Assembly: GCF_004362525.1 (NCBI RefSeq)
Contig: NZ_SNXS01000007.1
Span: 1 to 64,000, forward strand
DNA length: 64,000 bases
Origin: Roseateles toxinivorans
GTDB lineage: Bacteria; Pseudomonadota; Gammaproteobacteria; Burkholderiales; Burkholderiaceae_C
Direction of reading: 5' to 3'
Position numbers and translations under genes: made by a program. The notes under the pieces were generated by a model. It was given only the letters and a program-made list of their open reading frames with translations, was not told the origin of the DNA and made no database searches. Of the stretch, positions 8,748 to 17,641 are shown one piece after another. The first letter of the stretch is position 1. Every line of letters starts with the position of its first letter.

Positions 8748-9661
8748 AGGGTTCGGCTGAGCGCTTGCTCGATCAGGCGCAGCGCCCCATCGGCGGAATC
8801 GCCGACCGGTTGGACGCAGCGCGCCTGGATGATGCCTGAGAAGCGTGAGGCCAATCGAAGACCAATGCTGCCGCTGATTGCCAGCGGCAGGACCCCGTCC
8901 GGGTCCATCGCATGCACCACCGATTCGAGCTCATGCACGGCCCGTGCCAGCAGTTGCGTGGCCACCGGATCGCTGGCCTCGGCCTCGAACACCAGGGGCG
9001 CGAGCCGGGCAAACTCATGCTGGCCGGCATTCGCACACCAGGCGAGCAGGTCTTCGCGGCCGGGGCCGGTCAGCGCCCAGACGGCCCGGGCCAGCGCGCC
9101 GGCGGGCTGGCGGCCGTCCTGGGCATGTTGGGCGACACGCATCGCCTCCACGCCCAGCCAGGCGCCGCTGCCCTCGTCGCCCACACCAAAGCCGAAGCCG
9201 CTGACGAACAGATGGCGGCCATCAAAATGCCAGGCCTCGCCGATGCTGCCGGTGCCCGCGGCCAGCAGGGCGCCGGGTCGGCCATCATGGGCGCCCAGCA
9301 GGGCGGTGTAGGCATCGGTATCGACGGCGACCAGGCCATAGGCCGGCGCGGCGTCCAGAAAGGCCTTGGCACGGCTGCCCAGATGGGCGCCCGCCAGACC
9401 CAGGCCCAGCGCACAGACCTGCAACGGCGCCGGCTCCAGGCCGCCATCGGCGAAGGCTGCGACAATCGCCTGCCCGATATGGGTCCAGGCCTGCTCGATG
9501 CCCTGGGCCAGGCCGGAGGGCCCGGCAGCGCCGAAGCCCAGCACCTTGCCGTCGCGCGTGGCCAGCCGGGCGCGGGTGCCGGTGCCACCGCCATCGATGC
9601 CGATCAGGTAACTGACGGCGTTCGGCGAGAACGTGGCTGAGGTTTGGATTCGGGTGCTCAT
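8744..9661 (-). CDS. nagK: N-acetylglucosamine kinase, BadF/BadG family
   Basis: A 305-residue ATPase of the BadF/BadG/BcrA/BcrD family. The phosphate-1 loop YLIGIDGGGTGTRARL lies at residues 18-33; GTGSIG and GFGFGVGDEGSGAWLG supply the second phosphate loop and the sugar-side Asp. It would phosphorylate imported GlcNAc (or glucosamine) at C6 to feed NagA. It is the first gene of the operon. The TACACT -10 candidate sits so close to the ATG that the mRNA could be almost leaderless; no clear ribosome binding site is visible. Confidence 0.87.
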   Translation of the reverse strand: MSTRIQTSATFSPNAVSYLIGIDGGGTGTRARLATRDGKVLGFGAAGPSGLAQGIEQAWTHIGQAIVAAFADGGLEPAPLQVCALGLGLAGAHLGSRAKAFLDAAPAYGLVAVDTDAYTALLGAHDGRPGALLAAGTGSIGEAWHFDGRHLFVSGFGFGVGDEGSGAWLGVEAMRVAQHAQDGRQPAGALARAVWALTGPGREDLLAWCANAGQHEFARLAPLVFEAEASDPVATQLLARAVHELESVVHAMDPDGVLPLAISGSIGLRLASRFSGIIQARCVQPVGDSADGALRLIEQALSRTL

Positions 9662-9663
9662 CT

Positions 9664-9718
9664 AATACCAGTGTAGTACCAAAAAAACCAAATGGTCAAT
9701 TGGTATCTCACTGGATAG
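9664..9718 (-). promoter_or_regulatory. nag operon promoter with two candidate NagQ operators
   Basis: Minus strand: TTGACC (9694-9699), an 18-bp spacer and TACACT (9670-9675) form a plausible sigma-70 promoter. Over it lies TTGGTACTACACTGGTATT (9664-9682, minus), and on the plus strand TTGGTATCTCACTGGATA (9700-9717). Each has TGG repeated 11 bp apart, one helical turn. The same pattern occurs before the chitinase gene, so it is a candidate NagQ operator. This is a pattern match only. Confidence 0.5.
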
Positions 9719-9757
9719 GCTGATATCCACCTCCCGGAGGACCGGCCTTGCAAGCGC

Positions 9758-10501
9758 TTACAAGGACCAGGCTAGCGTGCCGCCCTGCGCCGTCACGAAC
9801 GCCGCGGCCTGCGAGAAGTGGCCGCAGCCGACAAAGGGGACCGGCCCTCGCGTGGCCGACAGTGGCGACGGGTGATTGCATTGCAGCACAAGGTGCGCCC
9901 GGCCGCTGGCCGCGATCAACCCTAGTTTGCTCTGCGCATGGGCGCCCCACAGCATGAAGACCTTGGGCGTGGCGTGCTCAGCGGCAGCCGCGATCAGCCC
10001 GTCGGTCAGGGCCTCCCAGCCTCGCTTGGCGTGGCTGGCGGCCTGGCCATCCTCCACCGTCAGGCAGGTGTTCAGCAGCAGCACGCCGCGCTGGGCCCAG
10101 GCCAGCAGATGACCGCTGGCCGGCAGGGGCTGGCCCAGGTCGCGCTGCAGCTCCTTGAAGATATTGCGCAGGCTGGGCGGCAGCTTCAGGCCGGCGGGCA
10201 CCGAGAAGGCCAGGCCCTCGGCCTGGCCGGGGCCGTGATAAGGATCCTGGCCGAGGATGACGACGCGTGTCTCGGCCTGCGGCGTCAGGCGCAGCGCACG
10301 CAAAGGGTCGGTGGGATAGATCACCGCATCCTGGGCCTGTCGCGCAGCGACATGACTCAGCAGCCCCTGCCCGGCCGCACTGTCGCGCCAGGCGTCGACC
10401 ACCGGCTGCCAGCCGGCATCCAGCCCGCCCAACAGCGAGGACAGCGGCGCGCTCAGGCGGTTCGGCGCGTCCAACCCCAGGTCGGCCTGCTGCACGCCCA
10501 T
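9758..10501 (-). CDS. ung: uracil-DNA glycosylase, family 1
   Basis: A 247-residue base-excision repair enzyme that removes uracil from DNA. The water-activating loop GQDPYHGPGQAEGLAFSVP and the DNA-intercalating loop HPSPLSA are both intact, with LLLNTCLTVEDG in between. Its ATG overlaps the trpC stop codon (ATGA), so it is the last gene of the trp transcription unit here. The N-terminus is about 20 residues longer than in E. coli Ung. Confidence 0.96.
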   Translation of the reverse strand: MGVQQADLGLDAPNRLSAPLSSLLGGLDAGWQPVVDAWRDSAAGQGLLSHVAARQAQDAVIYPTDPLRALRLTPQAETRVVILGQDPYHGPGQAEGLAFSVPAGLKLPPSLRNIFKELQRDLGQPLPASGHLLAWAQRGVLLLNTCLTVEDGQAASHAKRGWEALTDGLIAAAAEHATPKVFMLWGAHAQSKLGLIAASGRAHLVLQCNHPSPLSATRGPVPFVGCGHFSQAAAFVTAQGGTLAWSL

Positions 10502-11289
10502 CAGGCGAACAGCTCGGCCAGTGCAGCACCGGGCTCGGGCGCACGCATAAAGGCCTCGCCGACCAGGAAGGCATTCACCGCGGCGGCGCGCATGCGCTCG
10601 ACATCGGCACGGCCCAGGATGCCGGACTCGGTGACCAGCAGGCGGTCGGCCGGCACATGCTTGAGCAGGCCCAGGGTCGTATCCAAGGTCACCTCGAAGG
10701 TGCGCAGATTGCGGTTGTTGATGCCCACCAGGGGCGTCTTCAGGCGCAGCGCGCGGTCCAGCTCGGGACCGTCATGCACCTCGACCAGCACCGCCATGCC
10801 CAGCTCCAGGGCCTGGGCCTCCAGCTCGGCCATCTGGCCATCGTCCAGACAGGCGGCGATCAGCAGGATGCAGTCGGCGCCCATCGCCCGCGCCTCATAG
10901 ACCTGGTAGGCATCGACCATGAAGTCCTTGCGCAGCACCGGCAGCGTGCAGGCGGCGCGGGCCTGCTCCAGAAAGGCCTGCGAGCCCTGGAAGAACTGCG
11001 CATCGGTCAGCACGCTCAAGCAGGCGGCGCCATGCTGGGCATAGCTCCTGGCGATCTCGGCCGGACGGAAGTCGGCGCGCAGCACGCCTTTGCTGGGGCT
11101 GGCCTTCTTCACCTCGGCGATCACGCCGGCCTGGCCGGCCTTGATGCGCTGGCGCAGGCTGGCGACGAAATCGCGCTGGCCGCCCAAGGCCTCGGCATCA
11201 CGGCGCAAGGAGGCGAGATCGCGCTTGCGGCGCGCCGCCGAGATCTCCTCGCGTTTGACCTCGATGATCTTGTTCAGGATATCGCTCAC
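10501..11289 (-). CDS. trpC: indole-3-glycerol phosphate synthase
   Basis: A 262-residue (beta/alpha)8 enzyme closing the indole ring in tryptophan synthesis. Diagnostic segments: [12 protein letters not shown] with the phosphate-side Lys, [22 protein letters not shown] with the catalytic Lys, [12 protein letters not shown] and TESGI. It is monofunctional; no TrpF domain is fused. The start overlaps the trpD stop by 4 bp. Confidence 0.97.
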   Translation of the reverse strand: MSDILNKIIEVKREEISAARRKRDLASLRRDAEALGGQRDFVASLRQRIKAGQAGVIAEVKKASPSKGVLRADFRPAEIARSYAQHGAACLSVLTDAQFFQGSQAFLEQARAACTLPVLRKDFMVDAYQVYEARAMGADCILLIAACLDDGQMAELEAQALELGMAVLVEVHDGPELDRALRLKTPLVGINNRNLRTFEVTLDTTLGLLKHVPADRLLVTESGILGRADVERMRAAAVNAFLVGEAFMRAPEPGAALAELFA

Positions 11290-12323
11290 GCCGCGCTCCC
11301 CAACTCCTGCGTGGCGCGCACGAACTGATCGAGCTTCTCTCGTGCCGCGCCGCTGGCGATCGCCTCGCGGGCAATGCTGATGCCCTCGGCGATCGAATCG
11401 GCGAGATTGGCCGCGTACAGCGTCGCGCCCGCGTTCAGGGTGACGATCTCGCGCGCCGGACCCTCGGCATTGTTCAGCGCGTCAATCAGCATCACGCGCG
11501 ACTGCTCGGGTCCGTCCACCTTCAGGCTGCGGTTGGAGACCATGCGCAGACCGAAGTCCTCGGGGTGGATCTCGTACTCGCGCACATGACCGTCCTTCAA
11601 TTCGCCGACCATGGTCGCGGCGCCCAGCGACACCTCGTCCATGCCGTCCTTGCCATAGACCACGACCGCGTGCTCGGCGCCCAGGCGCTGCATCACGCGC
11701 ACCTGGATACCGACCAGATCGGGGTGGAACACACCCATCAGAATGTTGTTGGCGCCGGCCGGATTGGTCAGCGGGCCCAGGATGTTGAAGATCGTGCGCA
11801 CGCCCAATTCGCGGCGCACCGGGGCAATGTTCTTCATCGCCGGATGGTGATTCGGCGCAAACATGAAGCCGATGCCGGTACGCTCAATGCACTCAGCCAC
11901 CTGCGCGGGCTTGAGCATGATGTTGACACCCAGCGCTTCCAGCACATCGGCGCTGCCGGTCTTGCTGGAGACGCTGCGGTTGCCATGCTTGGCCACCTTG
12001 GCCCCGGCAGCGGCGGCCACGAACATGGAGCAGGTCGAAATATTGAAGGTATGGGCGCCGTCACCCCCAGTGCCGACCACGTCGACCAGATGCGGTGAAG
12101 GCGGCACCGGCACCTTGTTCGACAGCTCGCGCATCACCTGGGCGGCGGCGGTGATCTCGCCAATGGTTTCCTTCTTCACGCGCAGGCCGGTCAGAAAGGC
12201 GGCCGACATCACCGGCGTCATCTCGCCATTCATGATGGCGCGCATCAGCGACAGCATCTCGTCGTGGAAGATCTCGCGGTGGTCGATGACGCGGGTCAGT
12301 GCTTCGGTGTGGGAGATGGGCAT
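11286..12323 (-). CDS. trpD: anthranilate phosphoribosyltransferase
   Basis: A 345-residue transferase joining anthranilate to phosphoribosyl pyrophosphate. The PRPP loop [38 protein letters not shown] and the anthranilate-side [20 protein letters not shown] are all present. It is a free-standing TrpD without a fused glutamine amidotransferase. It follows ltaE by 12 bp, which suggests co-transcription from trpE. Confidence 0.97.
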   Translation of the reverse strand: MPISHTEALTRVIDHREIFHDEMLSLMRAIMNGEMTPVMSAAFLTGLRVKKETIGEITAAAQVMRELSNKVPVPPSPHLVDVVGTGGDGAHTFNISTCSMFVAAAAGAKVAKHGNRSVSSKTGSADVLEALGVNIMLKPAQVAECIERTGIGFMFAPNHHPAMKNIAPVRRELGVRTIFNILGPLTNPAGANNILMGVFHPDLVGIQVRVMQRLGAEHAVVVYGKDGMDEVSLGAATMVGELKDGHVREYEIHPEDFGLRMVSNRSLKVDGPEQSRVMLIDALNNAEGPAREIVTLNAGATLYAANLADSIAEGISIAREAIASGAAREKLDQFVRATQELGSAA

Positions 12324-12335
12324 GGCGGTTCCTGG

Positions 12336-13355
12336 TCAGCTCAAATATTCACGGATCGCGGCCACGGCGCGCTGCACGCCCTCGGCATCGACATCGAGGT
12401 GCGTGACAAAGCGCAGCCGGTACAGGCCGGTGGCCAGCACGCCGCGCGACTTCAGATGGTCGAGCAGGCCCTGGGCCCGCTCAGGCGCGACATCGACGAA
12501 GACGATATTGGTCTGCGGCTGTTCCACCGTCAGACCCGGCAGGCCCTGCAAGCCCTCAGCCAAGGTTTGCGCCAGGGCATGGTCATCGGCCAGCCGCCGC
12601 ACATGGTGGTCCAGCGCATACAGCGCAGCGCCGGCCAAGACGCCGGCCTGGCGCATGCCGCCGCCGGCCATCTTGCGCCAGCGATGGGCCGCCTTGATGA
12701 AGGCCTTGGAGCCGCACAAGACCGAGCCAACCGGCGCGCCCAGGCCCTTGGAGAAGCAGACCGAGACGCTGTCGAAATGGCTGCAGATGGTGCGCGCCTG
12801 GGCGTAGGGGTCGCCACCCATGGCCACCGCTGCATTGAACAGCCGCGCGCCGTCCAGATGCACATTCAGGCCGCGGCCGCGCGCCAGGTGGCTGGCCGCG
12901 GCCAGATAGCTCAGCGGCAACACCTTGCCGCCAATGGTGTTCTCCAAGGCCAGCAGCCGGGTGCGGGCAAAGTGCGCGTCATCGGGCTTGATGGCGGACT
13001 CGATGTCGGCCAAGGCCAGCGAGCCATCAGGCTGATGGTTCAGCGGCTGCGGCTGGATGCTGCCCAGCACAGCGGCACCGCCGCCCTCCCAGCGATAGGT
13101 GTGAGCCATCTGGCCGACGATGTATTCGTCGCCGCGCTGGCAGTGGCTCATCAGCGCGCACAGATTGCTCTGCGTGCCAGTGGGCATGAACAGCGCGGCC
13201 TCGAAGCCCAGGGTGGCGGCCAGCTTGTCCTGCAAGGCATTGACCGTCGGGTCATCGCCGAACACATCGTCGCCCAGAGGCGCGGCCATCATCGCCTCGC
13301 GCATCGCAGGTGTCGGTTGCGTGACGGTGTCGCTTCGTAGATCGATGATCTTCAT
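12336..13355 (-). CDS. ltaE: low-specificity L-threonine aldolase
   Basis: A 339-residue pyridoxal-phosphate enzyme that splits L-threonine or L-allo-threonine into glycine and acetaldehyde. The N-terminal [16 protein letters not shown], the LHLDGAR-like [12 protein letters not shown] and the Schiff-base Lys region [12 protein letters not shown] are typical. It overlaps the trpG stop by 4 bp and lies 12 bp before trpD, so it is embedded in the tryptophan operon, where no metabolic link is obvious. Glycine supply or an accident of insertion are both possible. Confidence 0.93.
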   Translation of the reverse strand: MKIIDLRSDTVTQPTPAMREAMMAAPLGDDVFGDDPTVNALQDKLAATLGFEAALFMPTGTQSNLCALMSHCQRGDEYIVGQMAHTYRWEGGGAAVLGSIQPQPLNHQPDGSLALADIESAIKPDDAHFARTRLLALENTIGGKVLPLSYLAAASHLARGRGLNVHLDGARLFNAAVAMGGDPYAQARTICSHFDSVSVCFSKGLGAPVGSVLCGSKAFIKAAHRWRKMAGGGMRQAGVLAGAALYALDHHVRRLADDHALAQTLAEGLQGLPGLTVEQPQTNIVFVDVAPERAQGLLDHLKSRGVLATGLYRLRFVTHLDVDAEGVQRAVAAIREYLS

Positions 13356-13936
13356 AGAACTCTCTGCAGGAAGTTGCGCAGCATCGCATGGCCATGCTCG
13401 CTGAGTATCGATTCGGGATGGAACTGCACGCCCTCCAGCGGTGTGGCCGTGCCGGCCAGCGCGGTGTGGCGCACACCCATGATCTCACCGTCCTCGGAGC
13501 GAGCGCTGATCTCCAGCGACGCCGGCATCGTGGCCTCCTCGATCACCAGAGAGTGGTAGCGGATCACGCTGAAGTCCTTGGGCAGGCCGTGGAACACGCC
13601 CTTCTGGTCGGTCGTGATCGTGCTCGCCTTGCCATGCATCTGCTGCTTCGCCCGCACGATGTTGCCGCCCAGCGCCGCACCAATGCTTTGGTGGCCCAGG
13701 CAGACACCCAGAATCGGCAGCTTGCCGATGAAATGCTGGATGGCCGCCACGCAAACACCGGCCTCGGCCGGCGAGCAGGGGCCGGGCGACAGCACCAGCG
13801 AGTCGGGCTTCAAGGCGGCAATTTCCTCCAGCGTGATCTGGTCATTGCGGAAGACCTTGACCTCCTCACCCAGCTCGCCGAAGTACTGCACCAGGTTGAA
13901 GGTGAAGCTGTCGTAGTTGTCGATCATCAGCAGCAT
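13352..13936 (-). CDS. trpG: anthranilate synthase component II (glutamine amidotransferase)
   Basis: A 194-residue class I glutamine amidotransferase that delivers ammonia to TrpE; the same protein often serves PabB as well. The catalytic triad is visible: nucleophile Cys in [10 protein letters not shown], and the His and Glu in [27 protein letters not shown] is the usual N-terminus. The ATG follows the trpE stop with no gap. Confidence 0.96.
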   Translation of the reverse strand: MLLMIDNYDSFTFNLVQYFGELGEEVKVFRNDQITLEEIAALKPDSLVLSPGPCSPAEAGVCVAAIQHFIGKLPILGVCLGHQSIGAALGGNIVRAKQQMHGKASTITTDQKGVFHGLPKDFSVIRYHSLVIEEATMPASLEISARSEDGEIMGVRHTALAGTATPLEGVQFHPESILSEHGHAMLRNFLQRVL

Positions 13937-15439
13937 TTAAAAGCCCTCCTCAACCAGCTCGGCGGCACGGATCAGTGCCCTGGCTTTCGCTTCCGTTTCC
14001 CTCCATTCCATCTCGGGAACGGAGTCGGCCACCACACCGGCCGCGGCCTGCACATACAGCGTCTGATCCTGGATGATGCCGGTGCGGATGGCGATGGCCA
14101 GGTCCATGTCGCCAGCAAAGCTCAGGTAGCCGCAGGCGCCGCCGTAGATGCCGCGCTTGACCGGCTCCAGCTCGTCGATGATTTCCATCGCGCGGACCTT
14201 GGGCGCGCCGGTCAAGGTGCCTGCCGGGAAGGTGGCCTTGAGCACGTCCAGGCTGGTTGTGCCGTCCTGCAGGATGCCCTCGACATTGCTGACGATGTGC
14301 ATCACATGGGAGTAGCGCTCGACGACGAAGGCATCGGTCACCTTGACGCTGCCGGTCTTGGCGATGCGGCCGATGTCGTTGCGCGCCAGGTCGATCAGCA
14401 TCAGGTGCTCGGCTCGCTCCTTCGGGTCGGCCTTCAGCTCGACTTCAAGGGCCAGGTCTTGCTCGATGGTGTTGCCGCGCGGGCGTGTGCCGGCCAGGGG
14501 CCTGATCGTGACCTTCTGGCCGTCCGGCGTGTGCTCCTGACGCACCAGGATCTCGGGCGAGGCGCCGACGATCTGGAAGTCGCCCAGGTCGTAGAAGTAC
14601 ATATAAGGCGAGGGGTTCAGCGAACGCAGCGCCCGGTACAGGCTCAGCGGCGACTCGGTGTAGCGCTTGGAGAGGCGCTGGCCGACCTGCACCTGCATCA
14701 TGTCGCCGGCGGCGATGTAGTCCTTGGCCTTCAGCACGGCGGCGATGTAGTCGTCCTTGGCGAACTCGCGCTGCACCGGATGCTGCTGCACGCGCTTGAC
14801 CTGCGGCGCAGAGACGCTGTAGCCCAGTTTGTCACGCAGCTCGGTGAGACGCTTCTTGCCGCGGAAATAGGCCTCGGGCGCGCCCGGGTCCGCATAGACG
14901 ATCAGGTAGAGGCGCCCCGACAGATTGTCGATCACCGCCAGCTCCTCGCATTGCAGCAGCAGGATGTCAGGGGTGTTCAGGCCGCCGGGCTTGTGCGTCG
15001 CGGCCAGCTTGGGCTCGATATGGCGCACCGCGTCGTAGCCGAAGTAGCCGGCCAGACCGCCGCAAAAGCGCGGCAGGCCCGGGCGCAGCGCCACCTTGAA
15101 GCGCTTCTGGTACTCGGCAATGAAGTCCAGCGGATTGCCCTCATGGCTCTCGACGACCAGGCCGTCGGTGACGACTTCGATCTGGCGGCCGGTGGCGCGC
15201 AGCAGGGTGCGCGAAGGCAGGCCGATGAAGGAGTAGCGCCCGAAGCGCTCGCCGCCGACCACCGACTCCAGCAGAAAACTGTTGCGGTGGCTGCCCGACT
15301 GGCCGGATTGGCCTGAATAGGCGGCCAGCTTCAGGTACAGCGAGAGCGGGGTTTCAAGATCGGCAAAGGCCTCCGCGATCAGCGGGATGCGGTTATAGCC
15401 TTCGGTGGCCAGGCTTTGGAATTCGAGTTCGGTGATCAC
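13937..15439 (-). CDS. trpE: anthranilate synthase component I
   Basis: A 500-residue chorismate-using enzyme, first committed step of tryptophan synthesis. The C-terminal half has RPLAGTRPRG, LMLIDLARNDIGRI, FPAGTLTGAPKVRAMEII and YGGACGYLSFAGDMD. LYLKLAAYSGQSGQSGSHRNSFLLESV near residue 34-60 is probably the tryptophan feedback site. The start is GTG at 15439 with GGAAGG 8 nt upstream. Expression should be controlled by the leader peptide and hairpins at 15546-15711. Confidence 0.97.
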   Translation of the reverse strand: MITELEFQSLATEGYNRIPLIAEAFADLETPLSLYLKLAAYSGQSGQSGSHRNSFLLESVVGGERFGRYSFIGLPSRTLLRATGRQIEVVTDGLVVESHEGNPLDFIAEYQKRFKVALRPGLPRFCGGLAGYFGYDAVRHIEPKLAATHKPGGLNTPDILLLQCEELAVIDNLSGRLYLIVYADPGAPEAYFRGKKRLTELRDKLGYSVSAPQVKRVQQHPVQREFAKDDYIAAVLKAKDYIAAGDMMQVQVGQRLSKRYTESPLSLYRALRSLNPSPYMYFYDLGDFQIVGASPEILVRQEHTPDGQKVTIRPLAGTRPRGNTIEQDLALEVELKADPKERAEHLMLIDLARNDIGRIAKTGSVKVTDAFVVERYSHVMHIVSNVEGILQDGTTSLDVLKATFPAGTLTGAPKVRAMEIIDELEPVKRGIYGGACGYLSFAGDMDLAIAIRTGIIQDQTLYVQAAAGVVADSVPEMEWRETEAKARALIRAAELVEEGF

Positions 15440-15545
15440 TGTCTGAACCTTCCGTGGCCGCGGTACCCAGGCTTAAGGCCCGGGGCATCGCGCGGCATCT
15501 TTTCAAGTCGGAGGTGGCCCGAAGATCGGAGCGGGGGCAGACCCT

Positions 15546-15660
15546 GCAAGCCACCGGTGCGATGCCGGCGGGGCTTGCGACGCCTGCGGTCAAGAGGTGA
15601 CCGGCAGGGTTCAGCGCAGCGCTGGCATCAGAGCGTTGTGAGCGGGCGACGCCAGGGCCA
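15546..15660 (-). promoter_or_regulatory. trp attenuator: alternative 1:2, 2:3 and 3:4 RNA hairpins
   Basis: Read on the minus strand. Segment 1, CTGGCGTC (15648-15655), contains the second Trp codon and pairs with segment 2, GATGCCAG (15622-15629), which overlaps the leader stop. Segment 2 extended (GATGCCAGCG) can instead pair with segment 3, CGCCGGCATC (15561-15570), with one mismatch. Segment 3 lies in the 5' half of a hairpin closed by GCAAGCC/GGCTTGC (15572-15578 with 15546-15552). These are the mutually exclusive folds of a ribosome-controlled attenuator. No U-tract follows, so termination may be Rho-assisted or the effect may be on translation. Confidence 0.65.
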
Positions 15661-15711
15661 GGCTCCCCGGTCATAAGACCCTATCGTGATGTGCTTGCGC
15701 GACGTGAACAT
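15628..15711 (-). CDS. trpL: trp operon leader peptide
   Basis: A 27-codon open frame, 188 bp before trpE, with two Trp codons in the order Trp-Pro-Trp at residues 18 and 20 (DRGAWPWRRPLTTL at the C-terminus). Trp is rare, so two within three codons next to alternative hairpins is the classic sign of a leader peptide whose translation senses charged tRNA-Trp. There is no ribosome binding site: the bases before ATG are TTTCCC and a TACACT -10 box lies six bases upstream, so the message may start at the AUG itself, as described for trpL of Sinorhizobium meliloti. The leaderless start is inferred. Confidence 0.72.
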   Translation of the reverse strand: MFTSRKHITIGSYDRGAWPWRRPLTTL

Positions 15712-15717
15712 GGGAAA

Positions 15718-15744
15718 AGTGTAGCAGGGCTTTGTGGCAGACAA
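15718..15744 (-). promoter_or_regulatory. candidate trp promoter
   Basis: On the minus strand TTGTCT (15739-15744) and TACACT (15718-15723) are separated by 15 bp, slightly short for sigma-70 but with good box matches. The expected start point, about 7 bp past the -10 box, falls on the A of the trpL ATG at 15711. It lies directly after the M19 gene stop. Confidence 0.45.
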
Positions 15745-15745
15745 G

Positions 15746-16822
15746 CTACGCCCCCCACACCTCGCGCATCATCCGCAGAAAATTGCCGCCAAGGATCTTC
15801 TCGACACGGGCGGCGCTGTGGCCACGCCGCTGCAGCATGTCCGCCAGCGCCTGGAACTGTGTCGGACCGATCAGGTCCGGGGCGAACAGCACCACGGCGG
15901 CGCTTTCCCCTGAAGCGCCGATGCCGGACTGCTTGCGCTGCGCCACGTCCTCGGCCAGAAAGCGCAGATAGCTCACCATATCGTCCACCGCGGTGACATG
16001 GCCGTCGCTGCCGAAGCCGACATGGTCTTCGCCGCAGACCTGGATCGCATGCTCGATGTGCAGCAGCAGATCCTCCGCCATCGGCTGGCCTTGCTCGCGC
16101 AGAAAGGGCATCGCGTAGATGCCGACCACGCCCCCGCGCTGCGCCAGCAGGCGCAGCTCGGCATCGGTCTTGTTGCGCGGCAGGTTGGCCAGCGCCCGGC
16201 AGCCGGTGTGGGTGATGGCGATGGGCTGGGTCGAGTGGCGCAGCGCATCCAGGCAGGTCTTCTCACTGCTGTGGCTCAGGTCCACCAGCACCTGCTGGGC
16301 ATTCATCTGCGCCACGGCCTCGATGCCGAAGGCGCTGAGACCAGCGTCATCGGCCACCATGCAGCCGTCGGCGATGCGATTGCGGCCGTTATAGGTCAGC
16401 TGCATCACGCGCACACCCAACGACGCGAACTCGGCCACACGCTCCAGATCGTCGCCCAGCATCTCGCTGTTCTGGAAGCCGTAGATCACGCCTGCGCGGC
16501 CACCGGCATGGGCGGCCAGGATGTCGGCCGCGCTGATGACCTTCAGCAGGTCGGCAGGATGGGTGGCGATGAATTCGTCCCAGACCTGGATGTCGTGCAG
16601 CGTCAGCTCGTAGGGATCGTTGGGCCCGGCGACGTGGCCCAAGGTCATGTTCACCGCCGAAAGACCGGAGTCGCGTGCCTCCGCCAGCGCCCGGGCATCG
16701 ACGCGCTGCGTCGCGGAGGCGCCGATCTGGTCCTGCGTGCCGGCCTTGGCGGCCTCCAGCGCGATGTTCGGATTGGTCAGCACCCCGAGGGCGTTGATGA
16801 CGGGATAGGGCAGTGTCGGCAT
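15746..16822 (-). CDS. peptidase M19-like protein, membrane dipeptidase family, incomplete metal site
   Basis: A 358-residue protein of the renal-dipeptidase-like M19 family. The bridging-Glu region (GVIYGFQNSEMLGDDL), the His region (ITHTGCRALANLPRN) and the late Asp region (HVGFGSDGHV) are recognisable. The first metal motif, normally DGHNDLP near the N-terminus, is absent: the protein begins MPTLPYPVINALGVLTNPNI. The family has members of this kind, whose substrate and metal state are unclear. The ATG is 1 bp past the gph stop region, so gph and this gene form one unit. The upstream extension to 17002 is a shadow of gph. Confidence 0.8.
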   Translation of the reverse strand: MPTLPYPVINALGVLTNPNIALEAAKAGTQDQIGASATQRVDARALAEARDSGLSAVNMTLGHVAGPNDPYELTLHDIQVWDEFIATHPADLLKVISAADILAAHAGGRAGVIYGFQNSEMLGDDLERVAEFASLGVRVMQLTYNGRNRIADGCMVADDAGLSAFGIEAVAQMNAQQVLVDLSHSSEKTCLDALRHSTQPIAITHTGCRALANLPRNKTDAELRLLAQRGGVVGIYAMPFLREQGQPMAEDLLLHIEHAIQVCGEDHVGFGSDGHVTAVDDMVSYLRFLAEDVAQRKQSGIGASGESAAVVLFAPDLIGPTQFQALADMLQRRGHSAARVEKILGGNFLRMMREVWGA

Positions 16823-16823
16823 T

Positions 16824-17498
16824 TCAGCTCCAATGCAGCTCGTCGAGACGGTCGATGAAGGCATCGGCATCCACCTCGCGAATCGGCCGGCCATGGTTGT
16901 AGCCGTAGCTGACCAGCACAACGGGGCAGCCGGCGGCGCGTGCGGCCTGGGCGTCGTTGCTGGAGTCACCGACCATCCAGGTGTGCGCCGGCGCCGTGCC
17001 AAGCGCCTGGCAGGTCTTGATCAGCGGCAGCGGGTCGGGCTTCTTGCGCGGGAAGGCATCGCCACCGAACACGTGGCTGAAGAAGCGGGACAGGCCCTTG
17101 TCCGCGAGCAGCGGCAGGGCGAAATCGGTGGGCTTGTTGGTCAGGCAGGCCATGGGCAGGCCCAGCTCGGCGAAGCGCTGCAGCCCCTCGAGCGCGCCCG
17201 GATAGACCTCGGCATGGCGGCCGTTGATTTCAGAATAGTGGCGCTGGTAGCGCTGCATCGCCAGCTCGAAGCGGTTCGTGCCAGCGTCAACCTGCTTCAA
17301 GGTCTGGGCGACCAGATGCTCGCTGCCCTTGCCCACCGTCTGCGCAACGAAAGCGCCGTCGATATGGGGCAGGCGCAGATCGTCCAGCATCAGGTTCAAG
17401 GCGACGACGAAGTCGGCTTGGGTGTCTATCAGGGTGCCGTCCAGATCGATGATCAGGGCCAGCGGGGCTTGGATGTCGGTGGGGGCTGCCAAAGTCAA
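16824..17498 (-). CDS. gph: phosphoglycolate phosphatase, HAD family
   Basis: A haloacid-dehalogenase phosphatase that removes 2-phosphoglycolate. Motif I is IIDLDGTLIDTQ with the nucleophile and acid Asp, motif II is CLTNKPT, motif III is KKPDPLPL and motif IV is MVGDSSNDAQAARAAG. I use TTG at 17498 because CAGGAG lies 8 nt upstream; GTG at 17525 without a binding site is the alternative. In related bacteria rpe-gph-trpE are contiguous; here gph is split from rpe by an efflux operon on the other strand. Confidence 0.9.
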   Translation of the reverse strand: MTLAAPTDIQAPLALIIDLDGTLIDTQADFVVALNLMLDDLRLPHIDGAFVAQTVGKGSEHLVAQTLKQVDAGTNRFELAMQRYQRHYSEINGRHAEVYPGALEGLQRFAELGLPMACLTNKPTDFALPLLADKGLSRFFSHVFGGDAFPRKKPDPLPLIKTCQALGTAPAHTWMVGDSSNDAQAARAAGCPVVLVSYGYNHGRPIREVDADAFIDRLDELHWS

Positions 17499-17641
17499 AG
17501 CGAGGTCTCCTGCTGCTGGCGGCACTATGCCCGAACCTGCCGGTGCGGTCTGCGCACCACTGGTTTACCCGCGAGCAATACCCACCGCAGGGTCGCTGGG
17601 TTAAGCTGGTTTGTTAAGTACAGATCGCTTGGGGCTTGAGC

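Noticed and set aside
13388..15316. 642-codon open frame opposite trpE/trpG
   Set aside because: It is antisense to two well-supported genes, has no recognisable domain, and long open antisense frames are expected in DNA of this GC content. The same holds for frames opposite the permease (2715-4208), the pump (18724-20502) and the TRAP permease (36260-38347).
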